Source: an uncultured Oscillospiraceae bacterium | GTDB taxonomy: Bacteria > Bacillota > Clostridia > Oscillospirales > Oscillospiraceae | Reading direction: 5' to 3' | NCBI GenBank assembly: GCA_910584805.1 | Contig: CAJUCB010000001.1 | Coordinates: forward strand, 1-5,437 | DNA length: 5,437 bases | In this document: positions 1 to 4,614 of the stretch, piece after piece | Numbering within the stretch: position 1 is the stretch's first letter | How the letters are laid out: every line of letters starts with the position of its first letter | Translations under genes and position numbers: made by a program | The notes under the pieces: generated by a model | The model's input: only the letters and a program-made list of their open reading frames with translations | Database searches by the model: none | Told to the model about the DNA's origin: nothing

Positions 1-543
1 GGTTACCACGTCCTCCAACACGTCCCGGATATTCTGCCCCAGCTTGGCGGAAATTTCCGGGGCGTTTTGGGCCTCTAGGCCGATGACGTTTTCCACCTCG
101 GCTTTCACCCGGGGCACGTCGGCGGCGGGGAGGTCGATCTTGTTGATCACCGGGCGGATTTCCAAATCGTGCTCCATGGCCAGGTAGGTGTTGGCCAGGG
201 TCTGGGCCTCCACCCCCTGGGAGGCGTCCACCACCAGCACCGCCCCCTCGCAGGCGGCCAGGGAGCGGGAGACCTCATAGTTGAAGTCCACGTGGCCGGG
301 GGTGTCGATGAGGTTGAGGGTATAGCGTTCCCCGTCCAGGGCATCATATTGGATGGTCACCGCCCGGGCTTTGATGGTGATGCCCCGTTCCCGTTCCAGG
401 TCCATATTGTCCAAGAGCTGGTTCTCCATCTCCCGTTCGGAGACGGCGTTGCACAGCTCCAGCAGCCGGTCGGCCAGGGTGGACTTGCCGTGGTCGATGT
501 GGGCGATGATCGAAAAATTACGGATTTTCGTTTGCTCCGTCAT
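1..543 (-). CDS. lepA: Elongation factor 4 (LepA) GTPase, N-terminal part, cut by window edge
   Basis: EF4/LepA is a ribosome-associated translational GTPase, cytosolic, linked to back-translocation and ribosome biogenesis. The 181 visible codons are the GTP-binding domain. G1 is AHIDHGKST (14-22), the switch I region carries RERGITI (51-57), G3 is DTPGH (80-84), G4 is NKID (134-137) and G5 is SAK (165-167). The string [15 protein letters not shown] and the segment [16 protein letters not shown] (86-101) are typical of LepA rather than EF-G, TypA or RF3. The family is about 600 aa, so roughly two thirds lie beyond base 1. The ATG at 543-541 follows an AGGAGG at 556-551. The gene sits 42 nt after the XRE regulator and has no visible promoter of its own, so it is probably read from the promoter near 1011. 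All motifs are intact. Confidence 0.96.
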   Translation of the reverse strand, partial: MTEQTKIRNFSIIAHIDHGKSTLADRLLELCNAVSEREMENQLLDNMDLERERGITIKARAVTIQYDALDGERYTLNLIDTPGHVDFNYEVSRSLAACEGAVLVVDASQGVEAQTLANTYLAMEHDLEIRPVINKIDLPAADVPRVKAEVENVIGLEAQNAPEISAKLGQNIRDVLEDVVT

Positions 544-585
544 GTCGCTTCCTCCTAACTGCGCTGCCGCCGGGGCGGTGGGCGC

Positions 586-960
586 TTAGTGCTTGCCCTC
601 TTGGGCTAGGGCCTCAGACAGGCGCAGGAATAGGGGGGCCAAGGCCGGGTCCGCCCGGCACAGCTGTGCCCAGGCGTTGCCCAGGGCCTGGCCGGTGCGC
701 AGGAGCAATTGCTCCTCCCCCTGGGCGGCCTCCGGCGGCTTGGGGCCGCTGCGCTCCCCGGTGCGCCCCAGCAGGTAGTCCGCTGAGACCTGATAGTAGT
801 CACAGGCCCGGGTCACAAAGGCCAGGCCCGGTTCCCGGATCCCATTCTCGTAGTGGGACAGGAGGGCCTGGGATACCTCCAACGCCTGGGCCGCCTGCCG
901 TTGGCTGACCCCTTTCTCGCGGCGCAGCCGGGACAGCGCCTGGGAAAATGTTACGTGCAT
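586..960 (-). CDS. XRE (Cro/CI) family helix-turn-helix regulator
   Basis: A 124-aa predicted DNA-binding regulator. Residues 5-65 form a five-helix XRE domain: ALSRLRREKGVSQRQAAQAL covers helices 1-2 and the recognition helix region is VSQALLSHYENGIREPGL (29-46). It ends with the common CDYYQVSADYLLGRT (53-67). After a Pro/Gly/Glu-rich linker (68-82), a helical tail (83-124) probably serves dimerisation; no ligand domain or peptidase is visible. The start is the ATG at 960-958 with AAAGGAGGG at 974-966. The gene has a near-consensus promoter with an inverted repeat laid over it, so autorepression is likely. It is followed by lepA in the same orientation. Its targets are not known from the sequence. 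The family call is firm; the role is inferred. Confidence 0.93.
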   Translation of the reverse strand: MHVTFSQALSRLRREKGVSQRQAAQALEVSQALLSHYENGIREPGLAFVTRACDYYQVSADYLLGRTGERSGPKPPEAAQGEEQLLLRTGQALGNAWAQLCRADPALAPLFLRLSEALAQEGKH

Positions 961-987
961 GGGTTCCCTCCTTTAACAATCCGTATT

Positions 988-1016
988 ATTATACCCGCTG
1001 GAATACAGCGTGTAAA
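988..1016 (-). promoter_or_regulatory. SigmaA-type promoter of the XRE regulator (and probably lepA)
   Basis: On the minus strand, TTTACA (1016-1011) and TATAAT (993-988) are separated by exactly 17 bases, which is close to the housekeeping consensus. The start point should fall near 981, giving a leader of about 20 nt that contains AAAGGAGGG before the ATG at 960. Confidence 0.88.
992..1014. promoter_or_regulatory. Inverted repeat over the xre promoter, candidate operator
   Basis: The arms TACCCGCTG (992-1000) and CAGCGTGTA (1006-1014) are inverted with 8 of 9 positions matching around a 5-nt centre, GAATA. The inner 5+5 (CGCTG/CAGCG) is perfect. The repeat fills the spacer and touches both the -10 and -35 elements, so a dimer bound there would block polymerase. 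The symmetry is seen; binding by the adjacent XRE protein is inferred. Confidence 0.6.
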
Positions 1017-1102
1017 GAGCCGCGGCAGAAAATTTCTGGACGAATCTTCCTCCCTTCTAAGAAATATGCCCAAAGGGGCCAAAAACTCTGAAAAGCGCCC
1101 CC

Positions 1103-1131
1103 TTGACGAATGGGGCCAGGCCTTTTATCCT
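1103..1131 (+). promoter_or_regulatory. Probable promoter of the M23 peptidase gene
   Basis: TTGACG (1103-1108) and TATCCT (1126-1131) are 17 bases apart on the plus strand: 5/6 and 4/6 matches to the sigmaA consensus. The start would be near 1138, leaving a leader of about 60 nt before the GTG at 1199. It diverges from the xre promoter about 90 bp away. The -10 is imperfect, so an activator may be needed or another start used. Confidence 0.55.
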
Positions 1132-1147
1132 GGAATCGTTACCAGTT

Positions 1148-1164
1148 TGTAACAGTTTTGTAGT
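1148..1164 (+). promoter_or_regulatory. WalR (YycF)-like direct repeat upstream of cell-wall peptidase
   Basis: TGTAAC (1148-1153) and TGTAGT (1159-1164) are separated by exactly 5 bases. The known WalR box is TGTWAH-N5-TGTWAH, so the first half is perfect and the second has one mismatch. WalR controls cell-wall hydrolases in Bacillus and Staphylococcus, which fits the downstream M23 gene. The site lies about 10-27 nt after the predicted start point, which would suit repression. An overlapping inverted repeat, GTTAC-N6-GTAAC (1138-1153), is an alternative reading of the same DNA. Confidence 0.4.
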
Positions 1165-1198
1165 TTACTCCCAGCACAAAGGAAAGGAGCAATGTTCC

Positions 1199-2524
1199 GT
1201 GAAGAAGAAAGGCTTTTCCAAAGGCCCGGGGCGGGGGGAGGGGTATCCCCCGTACCAGGTGGCCCAGCACCCCCTTCCCCTCCCGGAGGTGGAGGGACGG
1301 CGGCGGCGCAAGGACGTGGCGGCGGGGTTCCTGCTGGGGCTCACCGGCCTGTCGGCGGCAGGGGCCCTGCTGGTGTCCAGCTGCACCCTGTGCTACGCGG
1401 TGACCTCCGACGGTGCGCCGGTGGCCTACATCCAGGGGGCGGAGACCTACCAGCAGGCGGTGGAGCGAGTGGAGGAACAGGTCTCCGCCATCCTCCAAAC
1501 CGATTACGCCTACCAGGACGCCCAGGTGCGCCTGACCATCGCCCCCAAACAGGAGATCCAGGACCCTGGCCAACTGGCGGATTCCCTAATGGACACGGTG
1601 GAGCAGGTCCAGGCGGCCTACGTCCTGTGTATCGACGGCACCCCCGCCGGGGCCTGCCTGGGGGAGGCGGAGGTGCAAGCTGCCCTCCAACAGGTGAAGG
1701 ACCACTACAGCGGCCCCGCCACCGCCGCCGTCTATTTTGGCAATGAAGTGGAGGTGGTGCTGGACTACCTCCCCAGCGGCACCCCCATCCTCACCCAGGA
1801 GGAACTCACCCAACAGCTCCTGGGACAGGAGGAGGCCCAGGCGGTGTTCGCCTCGGCGGGGGGACAGGCCAAGCCTGTCCCCTCCCTAAAGGTCTACACC
1901 GAAGAGCTGGAAACCTACACCGCGGAGCTGCCGCCTGAGGAGGAAGAAATTGAGGACGCCAGCTTGTTGGTGGGGGAGCGGGTCCAGCGCCGGGAGGGCG
2001 TCCCCGGCAAGGAGGAGCGCACGGACCGGGTGGTCTACTGCTGCGGGGAGGAGTCAAAACGGGAGAACTTGTCCACCATCCCCGTGCTTGCCCCCGTCTC
2101 CACCCAGATTGCCGTGGGCACCGGCCAGGGGGTGGAGGGGGCCCAGGGGCGTTTCCTCTGGCCCTGTATGGGCACCGTGACCTCCGGCTTTGGCAACCGG
2201 GACATCTTCGGTTCCAACAGCTTCCACCGGGGGACGGACATCGCCGCCGCCCAGGGCAGCCCCATTGTGGCCGCCGCTGACGGCACCGTCATCTGGGCCG
2301 GGGAGAAGGGGACCTATGGCAACCTAGTGAAGCTGGACCACGGCAACGGCTATGTGACCTACTATGCCCACTGTTCCCAGCTGTTGGTCCAGGCGGGGGA
2401 CCAGGTGGTCCAGGGCCAGTCCATCGCCCAGGTGGGGGCCACCGGCCGGGCCACCGGGCCCCATTGCCATTTTGAACTGCTGTGGCAGGAGGAACCCATC
2501 GACCCCATGCAGTGTTTGCCCTAA
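1199..2524 (+). CDS. Membrane-anchored M23 (LytM-type) peptidoglycan endopeptidase with G5 domain
   Basis: A 441-aa enzyme predicted to cut peptide cross-bridges of peptidoglycan outside the membrane. A cytoplasmic head (1-39) ends in GRRRRKD, followed by one membrane segment (about 40-60). Two related segments follow, each opening with a V/I-x-DG motif: about 66-100 (AVTSDGAPVAYIQG) and 141-170 (YVLCIDGTPAGACLG). A G5-like domain covers about 240-308 and the M23 domain 318-430. Expected zinc ligands are H343 and D347 (HRGTD) and H424 (HCHFE), with H391 (YYAHCS) and H422 as catalytic histidines; all are present. GTG at 1199 was chosen because AAAGGAG (1183-1189) lies 9 nt upstream and it gives a normal positive-inside anchor. 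An in-frame ATG at 1103 overlaps the promoter. The layout resembles clostridial SpoIIQ/CwlO-type M23 proteins, so sporulation or growth roles are both possible. Ten cysteines are unusual for an exported Firmicute protein. Confidence 0.93.
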   Translation: MKKKGFSKGPGRGEGYPPYQVAQHPLPLPEVEGRRRRKDVAAGFLLGLTGLSAAGALLVSSCTLCYAVTSDGAPVAYIQGAETYQQAVERVEEQVSAILQTDYAYQDAQVRLTIAPKQEIQDPGQLADSLMDTVEQVQAAYVLCIDGTPAGACLGEAEVQAALQQVKDHYSGPATAAVYFGNEVEVVLDYLPSGTPILTQEELTQQLLGQEEAQAVFASAGGQAKPVPSLKVYTEELETYTAELPPEEEEIEDASLLVGERVQRREGVPGKEERTDRVVYCCGEESKRENLSTIPVLAPVSTQIAVGTGQGVEGAQGRFLWPCMGTVTSGFGNRDIFGSNSFHRGTDIAAAQGSPIVAAADGTVIWAGEKGTYGNLVKLDHGNGYVTYYAHCSQLLVQAGDQVVQGQSIAQVGATGRATGPHCHFELLWQEEPIDPMQCLP

Positions 2525-2530
2525 AAGACA

Positions 2531-2573
2531 AAGCCGCCCTTCGGAGTAATCTAGCTCCGAGGGGCGGTTTTTT
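2531..2573 (+). terminator. Rho-independent terminator after the M23 gene
   Basis: A 13-bp stem (2534-2546 with 2555-2567, one G-T wobble), an 8-nt loop and six Ts (2568-2573), 9 nt after the stop codon. Read on the minus strand, the stem is followed by CTTTGTCTTTTA, so it may also stop the converging gene that ends at 2610. Confidence 0.93.
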
Positions 2574-2609
2574 GTGGGCTTGAACGGGGGGCCTGGGTGG
2601 GATGGCGGC

Positions 2610-3290
2610 TTATGTCTGGTCAGCGGAACCGGGCAGGGTGGCCAACTGCCCATAGACCCACCCCGGGTCCACCCCCTTGGCGGTCAGCTCCACCACCATG
2701 TCCCCGTAGCGCACCCCGAAGGACATCCGGGGGCCCTGGCTGTCCCCGGCGTCCTTTAGGGTGTAGGCCCGGCGCTGGACTGCCTCCTGGCTCAGTTCTT
2801 CCCCGGGGAAGATGGGGTGGTCTACCACCTCCCGCAGCGCCTCCGGGACAGAATCCGCCCGGGGGATGGGGTAGCGGCTCAGATCGTAGTTCTCCAAGTC
2901 CGCCACGGCGGTGAGCCGGGGGGCGTGGGAGGCGCCGTAGGGGGAGATGGACCAGCGCAATTCGTCATAAGCGCCAGGCCGGGTCCAGAGGAGGGTAAGG
3001 CAGTCCTCTGTGGGGTCGTAATAAGCGGACTCTAGCTGGAAGCCCTGGGGGGTGTCAGGCAGGTACGCCCCCTGGGGGGCCATGGCCTGGGCCTGGGGGA
3101 GGGTCAGGGCTTGGGGCGGTTCCCCCTGCTGCTTCCGCACTTGTTGATTGGAACTTAGAGGCAGTGCGGAGGTAGGCTCCGGGCGCGAGGTGTCCTCTGC
3201 CGGGCTGGGACGGGCCAGGAGGAGGGCCACCAGGAGACAGGCGGCGGCTAGGCCGCCCAACAGCAGGCCTTGGATATGGGTTCGTTTCAT
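2610..3290 (-). CDS. Single-pass membrane protein with DUF4367-like outer domain, function unknown
   Basis: A 226-aa protein. Residues 1-5 are positively charged and 8-26 form one hydrophobic segment, so it is either an anchored or a secreted protein; C18 lies inside that segment and does not make a lipobox. A Pro/Ser/Gln-rich linker (28-75) leads to a globular part (76-220). That part opens with YLPDTPQGFQLESAYYD (76-92), has a strand CLTLLWT (97-103) and closes with YGDMVVELTAKGVDPGWVYG (195-214). This opening and closing resemble DUF4367-type domains, often found outside the membrane in anti-sigma or sporulation proteins; the resemblance is from memory and is not proof. No anti-sigma domain or partner sigma gene is next to it. 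ATG at 3290-3288 follows AAAGGAG (3304-3298) by 7 nt. A -10-like TATAGA (3331-3326) has no good -35. The LexA box lies about 195 bp upstream. Confidence 0.82.
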   Translation of the reverse strand: MKRTHIQGLLLGGLAAACLLVALLLARPSPAEDTSRPEPTSALPLSSNQQVRKQQGEPPQALTLPQAQAMAPQGAYLPDTPQGFQLESAYYDPTEDCLTLLWTRPGAYDELRWSISPYGASHAPRLTAVADLENYDLSRYPIPRADSVPEALREVVDHPIFPGEELSQEAVQRRAYTLKDAGDSQGPRMSFGVRYGDMVVELTAKGVDPGWVYGQLATLPGSADQT

Positions 3291-3444
3291 AGACAGGCTC
3301 CTTTCTCCGAGAAATCATCTTCTACTCTATAAGACAACAATTCCAGGGCGGGATGACAGCTGGTGAGAAAATTTTTTTGCAGCCCGGGGAAAACCCCTGT
3401 CCGAAAAAACGGAACGGAAGGGAAAACAGTCCTGCTTGTTCGGA

Positions 3445-3474
3445 TTGACAAAAGGCGGTGGGATATGGTATCCT
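3445..3474 (+). promoter_or_regulatory. Plus-strand sigmaA-type promoter with no obvious gene (SOS promoter)
   Basis: TTGACA (3445-3450, perfect) and TATCCT (3469-3474, 4/6) are 18 bases apart; transcription would start near 3481. It is followed directly by a LexA box. Downstream on the plus strand there is only a 16-codon frame (ATG 3493, inside the LexA box, no ribosome binding site), then the antisense side of the tRNA operon. The opposite strand shows no comparable promoter around the box. Confidence 0.6.
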
Positions 3475-3485
3475 CAAAAGCAAGA

Positions 3486-3499
3486 CGAACAGATGTTCG
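3486..3499. promoter_or_regulatory. LexA (SOS, Cheo-type) operator
   Basis: CGAACAGATGTTCG is a perfect 5+5 palindrome around AGAT. It matches the Bacillus/Firmicute LexA box (CGAAC-N4-GTTCG) and differs from the ideal CGAACATATGTTCG only at one central base. It covers about +6 to +19 of the plus-strand promoter, where bound LexA would block transcription. LexA is known to be cleaved after DNA damage, so the promoter should be SOS-induced. Confidence 0.78.
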
Positions 3500-3543
3500 A
3501 TTTCGTTGGAGTGGTCAGGCGGGTTAGTGGGGCGCTGGAATAG

Positions 3544-3574
3544 AAAAAGAGAGCAAGCACAAAGCTTGCTCTCT
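3544..3574 (-). terminator. Rho-independent terminator of the tRNA operon
   Basis: On the minus strand, a perfect 10-bp stem (GAGAGCAAGC/GCTTGCTCTC; 3573-3564 with 3558-3549) has a 5-nt loop and is followed by five Ts (3548-3544). One more pair would include the last base of the tRNA-Tyr CCA, so the hairpin directly abuts the tRNA. No T-run follows it on the plus strand, so it should not stop plus-strand transcription. Confidence 0.95.
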
Positions 3575-3658
3575 GGTGGAGGAGGATGGATTCGAACCAT
3601 CGAAGTCGTCGACAACAGATTTACAGTCTGCCCCCTTTGGCCACTCGGGAACTCCTCC
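3574..3658 (-). tRNA. tRNA-Tyr (anticodon GUA)
   Basis: An 85-nt class II tRNA with encoded CCA (3576-3574) and discriminator A. The acceptor stem is GGAGGAG/CTCCTCC, the anticodon stem GCAGA/TCTGT closes loop CTGTAAA with GTA at 3624-3622, and the 13-nt variable arm is long as expected for bacterial Tyr. The T arm is GATGG-TTCGAAT-CCATC. It is the second gene of a Thr-Tyr pair, 11 nt after tRNA-Thr, and is followed at once by the terminator. Confidence 0.97.
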
Positions 3659-3669
3659 CTATGAAATTG

Positions 3670-3745
3670 TGGAGCTGGTGGACGGACTCGAACCCCCGAC
3701 CTGCTGATTACAAATCAGCTGCTCTACCAACTGAGCTACACCAGC
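3670..3745 (-). tRNA. tRNA-Thr (anticodon UGU)
   Basis: A 76-nt tRNA with encoded CCA (3672-3670) and discriminator T. The acceptor stem is GCTGGTG/CACCAGC, the D arm GCTCAGTTGGTAGAGC, and the anticodon stem GCTGA/TCAGC closes loop TTTGTAA (anticodon TGT, reading ACA). The T arm GGGGG-TTCGAGT-CCGTC has one G-G mismatch and one G-T pair. It is the first gene of the operon, about 20 nt after the predicted start point. Confidence 0.97.
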
Positions 3746-3772
3746 GCGTGTGTCTCGTCCGCAGCGATGATT

Positions 3773-3801
3773 AGTTTAACAGAGGGACGCGGATTTGTCA
3801 A
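3773..3801 (-). promoter_or_regulatory. Promoter of the tRNA-Thr-tRNA-Tyr operon with A-tract upstream element
   Basis: On the minus strand TTGACA (3801-3796, perfect) and TAAACT (3778-3773, 4/6) are 17 bases apart; the start point falls near 3766. Upstream of the -35 lie two A-tracts in phase (GAAAAAACC at 3812-3804 and CAAAAAAAC around 3832-3824), an UP-element-like pattern common in stable-RNA promoters. Confidence 0.82.
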
Positions 3802-3829
3802 GAGGTTTTTTCAAAAAAGGAGCGTTTTT

Positions 3830-4228
3830 TTGGCACAAATTTTGGACTGCTATCCTTTTCGGGACAAGCAGGCGGAGCGGCCCAGCTATGTTTGCCTGGG
3901 CTGTGGGCAGGAACAGTACAGCTATGACCCCCCTGGCATGGGGGGCGTCTGCCGCCGCTGCCGGCGGCGGGAGAGGAAACGAGAGGAGGATGCCATGACC
4001 TTGCAGGAGATGTCCACCACCTACCGTGCCCAGGCCCAGCGGCTGCGGGAGCGTATCCGGGCCTTGGAGGCGGCGGGGCGGCAGGCCCAGAGCAGGACGG
4101 AACGGGAGCGGCTCAACGGCCGTGCCCTGGCCCTGACGCCCATCTGGCGGGAGGCCAGGGACCTGGCGGTGTTGTTGGAGCACTATTATGAAAGGGGGTA
4201 CCGGCGCAATGACAGGTACACGCTATAG
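3830..4228 (+). CDS. Zinc-ribbon plus helical small protein, unknown function, two possible starts
   Basis: From a TTG start at 3830 the protein has 132 aa. AGGAG (3818-3822) lies 7 nt upstream; an in-frame ATG at 3767 is unlikely because it sits on the tRNA start point and has no such site. Residues 22-44 form a four-cysteine zinc ribbon (C22-x2-C25-x15-C41-x2-C44), followed by a very basic stretch, CRRRERKREED (44-54). Then comes a helical region (58-105) with an Arg-rich amphipathic pattern and a conserved-looking end, HYYERGYRRNDRYTL. A second start, ATG at 3994, has AGGAGG 5 nt upstream and would give a 77-aa protein without the ribbon; small clostridial proteins of that shape often precede a sigma-like gene. 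The 3' end overlaps the sigma-like gene by 20 nt. Function is unknown; nucleic-acid or polymerase binding is only a guess from the ribbon and charge. Confidence 0.72.
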   Translation: MAQILDCYPFRDKQAERPSYVCLGCGQEQYSYDPPGMGGVCRRCRRRERKREEDAMTLQEMSTTYRAQAQRLRERIRALEAAGRQAQSRTERERLNGRALALTPIWREARDLAVLLEHYYERGYRRNDRYTL

Positions 4229-4583
4229 GAGAGGACAGGCCTACGCGGCAGACATGGCGGTGTATGCCCGGCTGATGGCCCAGGACAACCGGGAGGAGCT
4301 CAGCCAGCTCCAACGCAACCTGGCCCGGGCCCTGGGGGAGGACGTGACAGCCCGCCAGCGGCAGGTGCTGCTGCTGTACTACGCCCAGGGCATGACCATG
4401 GGGGAGATCGCCCAGGAGCTGGGGGTGGACCGGAGCACCGTGTCCCGGACCATGCTCCGGGGGGAGGAACGGCTGCGCCGCTGCCTGCGTTACGGCGGGG
4501 CCGCCCTGCTCAACCGGGAGCCGCCCCATCCAGGCCAGCGGAAAAAACGGGGGATTGACAAAGGGCATGGCCGGGTAGGATAA
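4209..4583 (+). CDS. Sigma-70 region 4-like helix-turn-helix protein
   Basis: A 124-aa predicted DNA-binding regulator. The N-terminal part (1-45) is helical, with the RYRRGQAY...ARLMAQDNREEL pattern. Residues 47-94 are a sigma region 4 domain: TARQRQVLLLYYAQGMTMGE, then the turn-helix IAQELGVDRSTVSRTMLRG, then EERLRRCLRY. No region 2 (core-binding, -10 recognition) is present, so it is not a full sigma factor. The tail (105-124) is Arg/Lys-rich and its DNA also holds the next gene's promoter. ATG at 4209 follows AAAGGGGG (4191-4198) and overlaps the previous gene by 20 nt, which suggests coupled translation; ATG at 4188 (7 residues longer, GGAG upstream) is the alternative. Such gene pairs are common in gut Clostridia, often in mobile or phage-like DNA, but no integrase or phage gene is visible here. 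Confidence 0.85.
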   Translation: MTGTRYRRGQAYAADMAVYARLMAQDNREELSQLQRNLARALGEDVTARQRQVLLLYYAQGMTMGEIAQELGVDRSTVSRTMLRGEERLRRCLRYGGAALLNREPPHPGQRKKRGIDKGHGRVG

Positions 4584-4584
4584 T
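4555..4584 (+). promoter_or_regulatory. Promoter of the HD-domain gene, inside the sigma-like gene
   Basis: TTGACA (4555-4560, perfect) and GATAAT (4579-4584, 5/6) are 18 bases apart. The start falls near 4591, giving a 24-nt leader with AGGAGGG (4602-4608) before the ATG at 4615. The -10 overlaps the TAA stop of the upstream gene. Confidence 0.75.
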
Positions 4585-4614
4585 AGGGGAAAGAATGGAA
4601 GAGGAGGGAGCCCT

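Noticed and set aside
1192..1746. Alternative plus-strand frame beginning at ATG 1192
   Set aside because: Its ribosome binding site would be only 2 nt from the ATG, and the product is Gly/Pro-rich with no domain; the overlapping frame encodes the intact M23 protein.
3326..3340. Promoter for the 226-aa membrane protein (TATAGA)
   Set aside because: No acceptable -35 hexamer at 16-19 bp, so it is mentioned only in the gene entry.
3386..3397. GGGG-AAAA-CCCC dyad as a terminator
   Set aside because: The stem is only 4 bp and neither side is followed by a T-run in the needed direction.
3458..3664. Plus-strand 68-codon frame starting at GTG 3458
   Set aside because: It begins upstream of the predicted start point, lacks a ribosome binding site, and most of it is the antisense of tRNA-Tyr, a familiar spurious translation.
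3670..3745. G-G mismatch in the T stem of tRNA-Thr as a sign of decay
   Set aside because: The same T-arm sequence appears common in Firmicute tRNA-Thr genes, and every other stem is perfect.
3586..3774. Plus-strand frame across both tRNAs
   Set aside because: It is the well-known false protein read from the complement of tRNA-Tyr/tRNA-Thr genes.
3767..3829. ATG 3767 as the start of the zinc-ribbon gene
   Set aside because: It lies on the tRNA start point/promoter without a ribosome binding site; TTG 3830 and ATG 3994 have good ones.
4216..4225. TACACGCT half-site of the xre operator in the sigma-like gene
   Set aside because: No second arm at the right spacing, and it is within coding sequence; likely chance.
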